In this document: positions 21,801 through 35,500 of the stretch, piece after piece
Position numbering within the stretch: position 1 is the stretch's first letter
Layout of the letters: every line of letters begins with the position of its first letter
Source of the DNA: Climacteris rufus
Taxonomy: Eukaryota; Chordata; Aves; Passeriformes; Climacteridae
Reading direction: 5' to 3'
Assembly (NCBI GenBank): GCA_013398175.1
Contig: VZRZ01004923.1
Location: 877,016-941,015, forward strand
Length of the DNA: 64,000 bases
Translations under genes and position numbers: made by a program
The notes under the pieces: generated by a model
The model's input: the letters and a program-made list of their open reading frames with translations, nothing else
Told to the model about the DNA's origin: nothing
Databases searched by the model: none

Positions 21801-24800
21801 GAGACTTGGGGACATGAGAATCAAGGTGTGAAAATGTGCCTGAAGAGACTCCAAAGTCAGGAACATACATGTATTCTTCAAACACAACTGAAATGCTGCT
21901 GCATGTTTAATTGCTCTTTGTTTTTGCTGACTCTACTGTTATGAACTGCAAGTATTCAAGAAATTATTTAAAGAATACATTTTAGGTTTTCTTTGTTGTC
22001 CATAGAGCTTTCAGCTCTGCAGGGATCTTGTTTCCAAGCATTGTTCCTATATCCAGCAAGGCTAGAAGCAAATTTAACAAGTGGGAGCCAGCATTTTCAT
22101 GCAATGGCATTATTCCAGGAACTGGTGCTGTAGGATAAACAGTAAATACTGTGAGGCTTTCAAAACACTTACTGAGTCATTGCTTATACCCTGCTGATAT
22201 TTTCATTGTTAGAGAGCATAATTTTTCTGCTGTCTCTGCAGTTGACATCTAGTCATGTCTCCTCAGCATGAAAGAAACCTCTCATTGCTTCCAGCATCCA
22301 AACCTGAAGGCAACAAATATTATATTTATTACCAGGCGCACAAGCATCCTGCACAAACATCCTTCTCTGCTCCTCTCCCCTAATTACGCGACTGTTATGG
22401 TCATTTGTAGTGCTGGGAGGTGCATCTGCTTACTGGGGACAGGGAGAAGGTCCGGTGTCCTTCTGGTAGAGGCAAGGCTGACACCTAGTGACCAGACGCC
22501 CTTATTCCTGTGGGAATTCACTGTGTTCTGGTTCAGTCACTACTCGCTCTTTTCTAAGCCTAGAAGGTTTAAACTTCAAAGTGTTCAAAGTGAATAGTTA
22601 ATTTGTTTCATCATCATTTTTGGCCTTTGTTTTCACGTTTCTAGTATACTTTTCTAAAGATGGAGTTCAGCTTGCTTGCAAGCTTGTTCACACTTAATAT
22701 TGGAACCATGAGGGTTTTCCATGTAGTCTCCTGGGAGCTGTGCATGCCAGCTGCTCTGAGCAAGCTGAGGTGGCTGATAGCAATCAACAGTAAGGTCAGA
22801 ATATGGTGCTTTTGTGGTTTTTCCTTGATAAAATCGTGGCTGACTGTGGTATTTGTATTATTTTTGCTCATCCCGTGTTAAAGAATCCAAAATCAAATGT
22901 AATGGGATATTCTCTGATTTGCAGAATTTTCTGTCTACAGATGTCTGCTGGCCAGAGGTGGCATCTTACAATGATGCTGCCACCTGGAAAGCACTACCTG
23001 TTCCATCATCATTGCAGATCCTGCTGAAAATGCTGAGTTCTAGGCCTTAGCAAACTGCATATTGAAGAGGAAGAGTAAAACCTAATTTAAAAACTCTTCC
23101 AGAATGCTTCTGACTTTTCTTTGGTTGTGTAGATTAGTATTTCAGGAGTATAACATATTGCTGAGAATTATTTGTGACCTTTACCAAAAGGAGTAGCCAT
23201 ATAAATGTAGGAAAATAGCCCCCCAACATGAACCGAAGGAGTCATCTCCTTGAATGACTAGGTGTTGACCCCACGAGTAGACTGCAAAGGGTCTCAGTGC
23301 TTCCTCATGCTAATGGTTTTCACACAAATCCCTATACTGAAGCGCTAAAAATGCCTGGGACTGGATTTTTTTTGTCTTTTAGATGTCTCTTGTAATGTAA
23401 ATGAAGTATTGGAAATAAGGTTGATACAGTATGACTGTTTGCTACTAGCATTATGTTTGACTACACAAAGAGTCAGAGCTCAGTGTTTTTCTGTGGCTGA
23501 AAGGAAACTTTGATTCTTCCTGAATGAAATAACTAGGAACTTGCACAAGCCTTGTGTTGTTGAACGGAAAAGGCAAGCTTTTTTTCCTTCAGATAATCTT
23601 TTCTATCTGACTCAGAACTTTACATATGGCTCTGATTCTGTACCTGCAGCATGTTTCTAATTAGCCCATGAGGAAATAAATGTTCTGTATTTTAAAATCC
23701 AGTGATTTTTCATCTACTAACTATTCTTGAAAGAATGAGACTCTGGAGAGAGGGCTAACAAATTCCCAAGGCAAAAATATCCATCAAGGGTAGCAGAGTC
23801 CAGTCTCTGAGAAATACAAGCCTCCATCACAGCCATCATCTTTCCGTAAGTCTGGAATTCAGGTGCTCTGACATTGTATGCACAAAATTCTACTTTATTT
23901 TTTTATGCAGGGTAGTCCACATGATCATGGCCTATTTTTTAACATCATGACAGTTTTCACAGTTTTGTTCTGAGCCTGCAAGGACACCACCAAGCCTGAC
24001 CATCCTGCCTGTCTCACTGTTTAGTGCTCTGTTTCCATCCCCAGGGAATGCCATGGTGTGATGAGACAGGACAGGATGCCCTGCTGCCCCTCACAGTGCC
24101 GTGACACTAGGAATGAGAACAGCAGAACTACCCAAACACACACATACACTGGAGTTCCTTTGTCCTTCTCAGAAAACTTACGGTGCAATTCCATGTCTCA
24201 AAACCATCACCCAGTACTGCTTGCCTGAAGCAAAAGCTGCATTTTCTCACTTGTACTTGCAGCAATATTTGGTGCCTCTTACAAACAAGATTAGGGGGTA
24301 GTTCATTTGCATAGTCAATTTGAATAATTATTTTTAAAAGTCACAAAACCTGACTTCTAAACTAAATTTAATTTACACTGAAAAGCTAATGATCAGTTAT
24401 AAACAAGAGTCACAGAACAGCTAAACTGATTGTGACCAGGTGTAAGTAATAAACTTAAAATCACTCACTTTGAAAGAAATATTGGGGATGCTGGAGGCCT
24501 TGATTATGATTTTTTTTTTTTTGGTAGGTAATAGCAGTTTTGTTAATTGGTCAGACTAAGCCAATTGTTTTCACTATTTCAGACCACAAGGGCAGGATTC
24601 CTGCCTTTGTTAAAGCAAAGAGGAAGAATAATGTTCTCTAGTACCCAAGAAGTAGGCACAAAAAAAGCAGGGCATCTGTTAGAGCTCCATCTCTATGTAC
24701 TAGAAAACCTACTCGGAGCCCCATGAAATTTATATAGTCTTTTTCAGTCCTGTGCTCTTGCACTGGTAGCAGCAGTACCCAAGTAGAAGCTGCCCAAGGG

Positions 24801-24864
24801 CAGACTTAGGTCCATATATCTGTTCCAAATTAACATGTGGTGTGGAGTTTCATCAGTACACACA
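15831..24864. other. Gene-free intergenic stretch
   Basis: About 9 kb, AT-rich, with no exon, RNA gene or confidently named repeat. Open frames are short and lack domains. A T-run lies at about 19241-19252. Confidence 0.55.
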
Positions 24865-25446
24865 TGGGAATATTTGGCTGGGGTAGAGTTAATTTTCTCC
24901 CCAGTTGCTGGTGTGGGGCTCTGTTTTGTATTTGTGCTGAACACAGGATGGATGATGTAGAGATGTTTTTGTTATTGCTGAGCAGGGCTTACACAGAGCC
25001 AAGGCCTTTTCTGCTTTTCATGCTACCATGCTGGTAAGGAGGCTGGGGATGCATGGGAGGGTGGGAGGAGACACAGATGGGACAGGTGAGTCCAACAGAC
25101 CAAAGGGATATTCCACACCACATGACACCATGCCCAGGGTATAAAGTAGGGGGAAGAAGAAGGAGGGGGGACATTTGGGGTGATGATGTTAGTCTTCCCA
25201 AGGCTTCAGTATATGTGATGGGCCCTGCTTTCCTGGAGATGGCTGAACACCTGCCTGCCCATAGGAAGCAGTGAATTAATTCCTTGTTTTGCTTTGCTTG
25301 TGTGCATGGCTTTTGCTTTCCTTATTAATCTGTATTTATCTCAACTCACGAGTTCTCTACCTTGTACCCTTCCCTGATCCTGTTGGTGGGAGAGTGAGTG
25401 AGGGGCTGTGTGCGGCTTGGCTGCTGGCTGGGGTTAAACCATGATG
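24865..25446 (+). mobile_element. Endogenous-retrovirus solo LTR (copy 2 of 2), near full length
   Basis: Begins near tttggctggggtagagttaa and ends near gctggggttaaaccatga, closely matching copy 1 across the shared part. A TATAAA box is at 25140-25145. No primer-binding site or gag/pol follows, and no clear target duplication is seen, so the borders are approximate. The resemblance to a common avian ERVL-type LTR is from memory. Confidence 0.85.
25140..25145 (+). promoter_or_regulatory. TATA box of LTR copy 2
   Basis: TATAAA aligned with the box of LTR copy 1, downstream of the shared gggatattccacacca motif. Confidence 0.55.
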
Positions 25447-28400
25447 TGAGGAAAATCACTCAGAACAACCCCCTGTGCTCAAAACTCCCCCTGAAACCTC
25501 TCTCATGTGGTGTCTACAGCCCTTCAGCAATGGACCAGCCTGGAGAGGGAGGCACACAGAGGGTCCTATGCCCCAGGCAGATGCTCCCACATTATCTCCA
25601 GCACTGTGACCTGGATGGGGAGTAGCTTGTGTCCCCTGCCCTGGATCAGTGGGTCCAAGTGCTTTGTGGATGGGTTGGGAGCTGAAGGGGTGGCCTGCCT
25701 CCTGGTCTAACATGGGATTTTGTAAGAGTTCTCCTTACCTGCAAGGCCCTGCTATCAGCTACCACATGGCAATGCATGCAGAATTATATTTCCTTTCTTT
25801 GCGTAATGGCAAAGCCAGTCAGGGCAGTCACTGGCCTGGCTCTGAATGCTTGTAAGACCAACTACCATCATACTAAAGGAGAGAAGGATCTTTCAGACTC
25901 ACATGCCTTTGTCAGAACCAATAAGTAAGGCAGGTAGCTTTGCAGATCTTCTGATTGCATCGCATCCAAAGTTGCAAGAGCTTTAGTGATGCTTCTGACT
26001 AAGGAGTCAGGCCACTTATGCATATTCTTCCCTTTTATACTGTAAGTTTTACTACCACTTCACTTGAATTTTACCTGTATTTTATTGATAATGCAACTGA
26101 ATTCATCATACACTTGCAAATATGAAGTACGATGGCATTTCCTAATTTCATTCACAAAGTTACAGTTAAATGAAAATTAAAGCTCAATGTACCTATTTGA
26201 TCTTAGTTCTTGTGACTCAGGAAGTGTCCCCACTGCACATTCCCTTGTGCAGCTGTGTTCTAAAAATACAAGTTGATAAAGCCTTAGGTAGGAGATTTTA
26301 GTGTTGAGATTGTTTGTTTGTTAGGTTTTATTGGTTGGGGTTTTTTTTGTACAGAAAACCACCAGGAAATACATAATTCTACACTGAAAAACTGGTTTTA
26401 TATCTCTCCACTAATACTATTTATCAGAAGAAGTCAAGTGTTTGTGATAATTTTTGCCTGTAATGTTATTGACTCCTTTTTGAAACAGGAAATTTTGAAA
26501 AAAAGTTTCCTATAAAAGCTTATCAACTAGTCCAGTTAAGGACATCATGGCTCATGTTTAGGCTCATGCATTAAACTATACCATACAGTGTTATTTAAAT
26601 ACTGATGTAACTTTCGTGGTCATTGGGAAGTTAATGAATTTCTGTTTCTTTGTCTGACCAACTTATTCAAATTATTAACATGAACAGAAAATGCTTACTA
26701 AAATAAATAGGTCAAAGGTTTATTATGAAAGGAAAAGTTATTATGACATGGAGAGAAATGAGAGAAATGTCTGAGAGGCCCACAGGACACAGGTCATCCT
26801 GACTCACGGCATGTTTCTGTTCTGATTAAACCATCTGTAGTAATTAGTTTAGATCAATTAGATTACATATCTTTAGTTGGTTTTTTTTTTACATCCAATC
26901 TGAAAGCAAATCTGTCCCTTGTTTACTATGAAAATACTGTAGTTTGTTGCCCCTTGACTGATAATCCAAATCCAATCAGCAAGCTACTCCCTGGCTACTA
27001 CTTTGTTTTGGTAGAAATCATCGTGTACATAAACCACTGATTTCATCAAACTGCAGCCTGGTGGCCGAAAGTACATCATCCTTGTATATAATCTCACAGA
27101 GTTTTGAAGTGAAACTTTGACCTGGATGCCTGCTAGTCTAAAGGATTTCTGGGAGGTTGGTACTAGTATTCCATTGCTCACAAAGTTTGGAAGACACAGA
27201 TAGAGCAAGAGCTGGCATAGCCACTACTTCACTAGGTAGCAGAGCTCTCAGCTGCAGGCTCACCTGGGAAGCAGTGGAAATATGCTTGAGTAGTTAACAC
27301 TAATGCTAGCTGACATTCCTGGAATATGGTGGCTTCTTATAATATTCTCATACACTCAGAAACTGATTCCCTTAAACAGCTTCAGGGAATGCTACAGTCA
27401 AGTTTTCTTGTGTTTTAATCTGATTTCCTAAGGAAAGAAGTGTTGTGCAGCAGCACACGCTTGTCTGTGTATCCATTTGACTCCCTCAACGTCGCTTTTA
27501 AAACCTGTTAAATTGTTTTAGCTCTGCTTTGTGGAGGAGTGGAAGCAACAAAGAGGGAAAGATCCCACAAGCCCTGTGAAGACAAGCAGCAGACTGGGAG
27601 CAGAGGCTCATGTGTCCCCCATCAGTGGGGGCTTAAAAGTGAATTCTTCTCTTCTCATTACACACCAGCAAACTTCGGCTCCCAGACTTCAGCTGGAGAA
27701 GCCAGGCTTCAACAGGGAGGCTGCTCGTAAGCTGTGGGTGAGGGCACATACCTCCTGGCCCTAGTGCTGTTGGAAAGATATACACACAAAGGTACTGACT
27801 GGAGAGGGGAAGGATGAAATCAAATCCATAAACTATCCTGTCAAAAGTAAAATAGAAACATTTTTCCTCAAGTATTTTTCAATCACAGCAGCCATAGTAC
27901 TGCTTGTAACAGTAGTAAGAACTGCCCTTTCAGCTGTATTGTGATTTATACAAACTTAACAGCCCTGTAAGTTAGGAAAATTTCGAACTATAACCTTCTG
28001 CTTTCTTATCAACAGGCCTAAAACTTTCAAAAATATTACAATTGTATTTAATACAAATTCAGCTCTGTATGTTGAATTTTTACATGCTCCTTTGTTCCAG
28101 TTTCGTCTCCACTTACATGCTGCTATTTTTTTGTTTTTCCCTTGCCACTTCTAAACAAGGGAGACCTTTTTGTGGTCATTGTCAGAACAGATGGATGTGA
28201 AACAAATCAATATAGAGAATAAAAGTTAATGGTAGCTGCTGTCAACCTAGGAGAAGATTCTGCTTTACAAGATAATTTCCTAAATTTCTGTGAAATGAAC
28301 ATTTATCTTTCTTCCTAACGTATGCCATGCATGACTTGGTGGCTACTTTTGTTGATTACTCAGACAACATAAAGAATAATGTTTTTCTTAAACTGATTTT

Positions 28401-29109
28401 GCAGATTTAGACCATTTTCAACTTGCCTAGAAAGTATCTTTCTTTCATTGCTAATAGTCTTCTTTGGGACAGGAAGCAGCTTCTTTTCTGCTCTGGCTGT
28501 AGCTGGGAGAGTGCACCTGCCTGGGTGACTTGGTGGGAAAAAAGAAGGGAAGAAAAGAAAAGAAGGGAAAAAAGAACTAACTGAGTTGTGCATGGGACTA
28601 GCAGGGCCAACAGGTTTCACTGCTTAAGAAGGAGAGCAGCTGGTAATTCCTGGTGTCTCCCAAGGGGATCTAGCCACCAAAATATGCTTATTGCTAAAAC
28701 ACCAACACCGATGAGGTGGAGCAGCCAGCTGACCTGTGAGGGCTGGGGCTGAGCTGGATGTCTCCCACAGCTGCAAAGGCCAGGAGTAAGGAAGGCAGCA
28801 GCAGTCTCCAGTTTGCAGACATGTTTTTCATCCCTGTAGGGTTTGTGCCTTTGGTGGATAAGGTGGTCAATGTGTGTTTCATTCTGACACCGATTAAAAA
28901 AATCTGTTGTTCTTATTTAGAAATGGTAAGTGAAAAAGTATGCAGTGAAGGCTGATACAAAGCAGCATGGAAAGATTCAATTTACAGGACTGAATTTGAG
29001 TTTAATTCACTTGGGATAGCTTTGCCAGTCACAGTGGCAATCTGCAGAGCTTTCTGAGTACAGCAGCATCTGTCGCTATCGGCAGGGAGATGCACACAGA
29101 GCTTATACA
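25447..29109. other. Gene-free intergenic stretch
   Basis: A moderately GC-rich part (25450-25720) directly follows the LTR; the rest is AT-rich. No supported gene. A purine-rich tract is listed separately. Confidence 0.5.
28534..28576 (+). repeat. Purine-rich (A/G) tract
   Basis: Low-complexity run of GGGAAA/AAGAAGGG/AAAAGAAA units. Confidence 0.8.
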
Positions 29110-29520
29110 GTGAGAGGTATCGCCTCCACCGCCTTACGAGAAAATACAATTACGGCTGAAGTGTGGTTTTTTGTTTTGTTTTGGTTTGGTTTTTTTGGTT
29201 TGGTTGTGTTTTTCCCGCCACCCATGACCACGGGAGCCCTGGGAAGCAGGAGAGCGGCGCAGCGGCCGCTGGGGGGGGATGTTCCCCCGGGCAGCCCGGG
29301 CTCCCAGCGCCGGCGGAGCCGCGTCCGCCTCGGACGCTGCCTCGAAAGCCTCTGGTGTCACACGAGACAGCTCGGCGGTGCTCCGAAGCAGGAATACCTC
29401 AAAATGTGTTTCGCACCACAGCAGAGCGAGCTGTTTGAAACGATGGGAAATGTCCCCCAGATGTCTTTCTGTAATGAATTGCCCGTGAAAGCTTTTAACG
29501 CTTTCAGTCACGCGTGGAGA
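29110..29520. promoter_or_regulatory. Isolated CpG-dense cluster
   Basis: Roughly 30 CpG dinucleotides in about 400 bases, densest at 29221-29400, in otherwise AT-rich, CpG-poor surroundings. It is 14 kb from the end of MRPL15 and not beside a recognised exon. The core holds repeated CCGGGC and GCCGGCGG strings. Open frames on both strands (153 aa plus, 125 aa minus) are explained by GC content and show no domain. It could be the promoter of an unannotated transcript, a CpG-rich regulatory element, or an old GC-rich insertion. Confidence 0.55.
29165..29213 (+). repeat. T/G low-complexity tract
   Basis: A run of TTTTG and TTTGG units at the left shoulder of the CpG cluster. Confidence 0.8.
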
Positions 29521-32500
29521 TTAATGAAGCAACAGCTTTGGGGGGAAGGAAAGGAGAGTTTGGAAAGATAGCGGTTAGTAAATGGGAAAGCTGCCATTAT
29601 ATTACCTTTACATTTCCTGGTGTTAAAAGCTGCAATCCTCGAGGATATCTGTAAGTCAGCAAGGGTAAGATGAATACTCTCATTACACTGAAATAATGAA
29701 GTGGTGGTGAACCCTTTAAGATTGCCAGGAAAAGAAGTATTAGCAATACAATAAGGAAAGGTCTCTTGTAAAGTCACCTTTTCTTTCTCTTAATAGATTT
29801 AAACGATGATGGAAAGTATTCATTAAGCATAATGTGTTTGAACCAGATTTCAAGAGGCTTAGAATCGCATTAAACTGCAGCACTCTCCAAACAGCTCCAC
29901 TGAACTGCTTATGGGAGTAAACTTATTCCTCTTGTGTTCTGCTTACAAATTAAAGCACTGAAGGTAGGCTGAGACCTAATCTTCTGGCTGGGAAAACAGC
30001 ACCAAGCAGTCAAATATTGAAACGAGTGGCCTTAGGAAATTAGATACAATACAAATACACGGTATTTTCATGTTCATTTCCATAACCAAGGTGTTGTGGA
30101 AACCCAAATTTGTGATGTGCAGTCCAATTTTGTAACATGACACTAAATATCCTACAGAGAGGGATACTTTTTGCATTAAAATCAAATAATGTACTGTTCT
30201 CTTGACCCAAAAACAAAGTGGCCAATTTGAGAATGATAAAAAGCATGACAAAGTTCTGCTGCTGATGTATGTCTGATATATAAGTCCCCTTTCCAGACTA
30301 ATATGATTGGGTAGCCATAGGAAATGTGATGTACTCTGCATTTACATGATGAGTGATGCCTGAGACTCTAGTTGTAGAGTTCAATAAATGCAGATTATTG
30401 TTTCAGAAGGCAGAAAGGATTCCTGAAGTTTCTGTCATCATCTCTTTGAAATTATCAACCAGAATACAATGCTGAGCAGACTAACAAAAGACTGCTCAAG
30501 CTCTCCCACTATCTGATGAATTTATTATGGTTTTGAGGTAAAAATATGGATCAGCACATGAAATATGGCCCAAACTGGAAGATGAGTTCCCAGATATCAG
30601 TGAACCTGGTCTATGAACTAAGCTGAGATCTTACTGTTCAATCACTCTGTTCAAGTGTGGACAAGGAAACAAAATCCTGTTTACTTCAGGTCTGTCCTTG
30701 ATGTTTCCACTGGTTTTGCAATACTGCACAATGGATGGAGACTTAGAAAAAAAAGGACAAGGGCAGGTTCAACTGCTTCTGAATTTAAACCTTTCTCTAT
30801 GCAGAGTCTCTTGTAATATAAAGAAATTCGCTACTGAAGCAATCTTCTACTTATTTATTTCAGGATCACATGAACTGGCAGAGAATGTCCTAAACTTTCT
30901 TCATAATTCTCAGTTTGACAGAATGTCCAGAGTCAGAATAACCCTGGTCTCATACTTCTTCCTAGAACCTCCTGCTGAGTGTAAAATATGGCTGTCCTGT
31001 AGTTTGAATAAGGCTTTTAATGTGCCATGGGATGTCACGGTCCACAGAAATGGAATACAGTGTTCTACTTGCTGAGAACCAGAAAAAAAAGCTAACCAAA
31101 CTGGTTTCTTCCTCCTGAGTACATAGTGGCTGACTAGAAATCCAGTCACTGAGACTAAAAATATCAGCCTTGATCACAAAAAAGAGAAACACTTGACAGA
31201 TGGATTTAGTCTTCCCTCAGCACAAACATCTATTTGCCACTAAAAGTTTGGTGAGCACACAGGTCTCGTCTTCCAGTGCATCATTAACAGGTTGTGGGGT
31301 AAGGTGAATGTTATTTCTTCAAAATAATCCCTCCAAGAGGCAATGGTCAGAGCTCTCAAGGAAATAATGCTGTTTTATGGTTTGTACATGGCTGGGGGAA
31401 AAAGAAAGGTTTACCTGACCATATAGGAGAAACAACTCTTAGAAGCAGGGCTTGGTCCCTCCCCACTGCAATGCTTAAAGGAGCTGAAGTGCTGTTCCCC
31501 AGGTCCTCACACCTCTGCCTGCAGGCACAAACTGCTCTAACCAGGCTGGGGAGTGGTTTCTGTGCAAATGCCATTGAATACAGAAGCACTTCAGGAACAG
31601 CAAACAAGGAGTGCAGCATCAAACATCTCCAGTGTTGCTGAGTATTCCTACAGGTTTCTTACTGTCTTTTTCTCCTTTCTTCTTCCTGATGCAAAAGTGA
31701 GATGTGAGATGGGTGAGTTCTATCCAGCCTTCATAAAGACTCACTGTGAAAATGGCCACTAGATGATGATGAGATTTCAGAAGCAAAATAAATCAGCATT
31801 GCTTTGGGTCAAATTTTGTCCATGGAACTGGAAACCTCAGAAAGTGCATGGTGAAGGCCATAGCCCTAGGCTTTGTGCCTAAGTGCTGCTGCGTGTAGAG
31901 GAACTGCTGAGACAGCTTAAAGAAACCTTCTGGAAATCTTTGCTGTCTCTCACTCCTCTACCAAGGATGATCCTTGTACAGCCCTGATTCTGAGGATAAT
32001 ACTACTTTTCAGCAGTTTCCTACTGACAAGCCAACACTGAGCTGTATTTTCTTCTGGTCTTTACAGCACAATTTTTTGCCATGTTGAACTCAACCAAGGC
32101 TAGTCTCCATTTTAATAGATGTATTTTCCACAGGAAATTAATGTATTGTTTCCCCAAAGCTATTTCAGTCTGTAAACTTCACTGCAGCCTGCCCAGTTGC
32201 ACGATATTTCAGCCAGCCAAACAAATCTAGTGCCCCTGACAGTCCTTTCAGTAGTGTTAGCCAAGAGAATTGTGTCAGGCTCAGATTTACTACTTGAATC
32301 CTCCAAATGACAGTGCCCTGAAAGAGATCTGTTGGACGACTATCACTGTGGGTTTTTTTTTCCCTGAGGAACCCTGTGTTTGGAGAGAGCACCGTGTTTT
32401 CCTAACCATTATGTTAGTTCTCTGATCATGTGTGCCATGGTACCTACAGGTACCAGGAGATAGGATATGTATGAAGAGTATATATCTTGGTACCTACAGA

Positions 32501-35500
32501 CACCAGAATATAAGTTATTTATGGACTGTATGTGTATATAAATACCAGTATATTCTGTCTTTGACTGTGGATTTGTATATTTCTAAAGGTCTTTTCAGTC
32601 AATATTCTTGGGATTTTTTTGAATTAGCATGAGTATTTTGATTTCTTCCTTTTCTCAGGTGGCATTAATAAAATGGCAGCAGGGGTGCAGCTTCACTTTT
32701 AGGGTGGCAAATGCTTGCACACAGCGACGCTCCCTTCCCTGAGCCATTCTCTGCCGGGATGACAAGTCGCTGGCGGCTGTCAGGTCTGTGTAGGAAATCT
32801 CCACAGCGGTGCTGAGAATGTTTATTGTAGGGAGAGAACTTTTGCCCTGTGAAGTCACCTCCTACTAGTCACCAGTAGGTTTCTGATATTCTATCACAGG
32901 AAATTCCTGGTGGACCACAAAAGCAATCCCCTGAGTCCAGCTGCTGGCGGGGAGCAGTGGTGCACCACACCACCCGGCTGAGCCTCAGCCTCCAGTGTGG
33001 GGCAGAGCACCTGTGCCCTGCAAAATGCAAACTCTGTGCTCCTCAAACAATGTTAAAGTGAACTATACAGAGGGGCAAAGGTCAAGTGAACCATTATTGT
33101 ACTGCATTTTATGCAAACAAAAAAAATGTATTAGAGGATGTGCTTTGTATTGTAACAAGGTACTGTAAGATTATATTTAGGCTTCATGTCTTTGAAGCCC
33201 TTGGTAACACAACTGTATAATCACAGCTCTTGATGTTAATGAGGAAGTTATATTATAAGGTACTCTGTCTAACTGGGAACTAGTGTAGGAAGAATTAATA
33301 ACCTTTAGGAAAGCCTATTAAACCAGTTCTCAAGACCTCCAATGCTAGACCTATCAGGCGAATATATACATATTTCTGCAAAGAAGAAAGAAGGAAAACA
33401 GCCATTGACAATTTTGTCCCCTTTGAATGCAAAGGCATTGCTTGTCAGGTGCCAGTCTTTCTTCTTTCACAGCTTGGAGGGCACAGTCCTCATAACACTC
33501 CATTTTTCTCTGCTCTTTTACCAAAATTTCAAGCATTCAGTCAGAGTAGGAAGCAAGACTGGATGAACCTTTATCTACATGAGATAATGCACATCAGGAA
33601 TGCACATCATCCTTGGAAAGGATGAGCATCATGTATATGGCTAGATGCTATGGGGCTGTTGGTCCTTTAATTAAAAGACATCAAACTCCTTTCTTCATAA
33701 AGAGGAGGATGCTGCAGAATCAAAATACTGACCCCTGCTAAAAATTACACACTTCCAGAGAGCTGCTATTAGCCTCTAACCAATGACTAATTTCATGTAT
33801 CTGCAACTTCAGGATGTGTAAGCCTTCTGAAAAGGGCTGTCTCTGGGACTTTTAGGATTTTGATGCCACACTCCTTGTTTGCTGCTTCTGAAGTGCTTCC
33901 TTTTTCATTGCCTTTTGCATCACCACACCGTGGCTGACCATCCTCAACAGGGCAATCTGTGCCAGTATGTGCAGGTGCAAGCAGCAAGGAGCCAGCACTT
34001 TAGGCACTAACTTCTTTAACCAGAGCAGTGCAGTGGAACAAAATTATGCTTTAAGACATTGTGTGGTTTGGGGTTTAGGTGGTTGTACATTTTTTTGAGT
34101 TAATAAGTATGGCTGCCTCCTTTGTTTTCTGCAAAGAACATTTTTGGGAGGAGAAAACTATGTGTGACTGATCACAAGCACCACAATAACCTGCAGCAGC
34201 TGCACCAGATCCTTGTAATCCCAGAGCATCTAGTTGCCTAGGAGAAAGGCATTATAAAGATGTTCTCCAAAGATGCCCATGTGATTTAGAAATACATGCA
34301 CCATTTTTTAAAAGTGACTTACTGACAAGTGATGGACTGGGTAGGGCCTGTAGAAAAGTCAGATGGGCATTTTTGAGAAGTGTACCCCTTATTTTAAGAG
34401 AAAGGAAAACGTGAGGCAATCGCAGCTGATTCAGCATCCGGCAGTCTCAGCCAAGTCATATTTTACCTCTTCCCTTCCCTCCCCGCACAAAACTTCCAGG
34501 AAAACCTGCAAAGAAAAGGCATATGTGGGTAGGAGGAGACCTGCTTTTAATTTCTGTACCTCCTATTCAACACAATGCCACACAATGCACAGGATGCGAA
34601 TATCCCAAGGCACCTTACACAATACAAGTAACAAAAGCACACACACATGCACCAGAAAAGGGGGAGCAGCAAGCATGACATGGCTGCAAAACAAAGTGCA
34701 GGTAAATCTGCATTCTGTAAAATGCTTATGTAAAGGGGGCTTGTGCAAAAAACAGTCTTTAGAAAGGAGAAGGTGGGGGCTGAAGAATTGTTCCAGTGAT
34801 CACAAGAATTTGATTTCCATTTCAGAGCAGGGTTTATCTGTTTTGCCCTATCATGTTGAATGTAGCGGTCAGATCTTCGTTATCAACACTGCAGTGCTTC
34901 CTCAGCGAAACACCTTCTGATGCTTCTGTGATACCATCTACAGAGCAACCTGGAACCCACACTGAGTCATATAATGGTTGTAATGATAGCAAGCAGCAAG
35001 TGCTATGGTTGGAAACATACCATACACACCATTGTGTCCCGTTCTTTTGACTGTGAGAGAAAGTGTGTGTAAGAGCTACTCACTCCCACAGACCCACCAA
35101 CATCTGGTTAAAAGAGATTATTCAGGACAAAAAACACCATTCTGGTGAAGCAGTGGAAGGTATTTGGAGAAACATACCACCATCCGCCGTCAGCACTAAA
35201 TGAGCACATCAAAGCCTGACCGAAGAAATCTAAATTTTCTTCAATTTTCTTGCTGATGCATTGCTCCATGTTTCCATTAAAATGATGGTGTTGTGGATGT
35301 AGCACCTGGAACCTTGCCTGACCTGCTCCTGCTTGCAGGCTCATGCGCTACTTAGTGGTGAAGGAGCTCACAAAATCTACAAACCTACAATCTACAAAAA
35401 AACTCTACAGTCTGCAAAAAAAAGCCCCATGTAGCCTTGAGATGTTTGCAGCTAGAATGAATTCTGTGTTTTTGAACAGGACTAAAAGCTTTAAATAAAA

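Noticed and set aside
29110..29571. 153-aa plus and 125-aa minus open frames over the CpG cluster
   Set aside because: They overlap on opposite strands, have low-complexity GC composition, no domain and no splice evidence; better read as a CpG element.
34363..34920. 185-aa plus-strand open frame, the longest in the right-hand desert
   Set aside because: No recognisable domain, biased composition and no splice or promoter context; chance is the simpler explanation.
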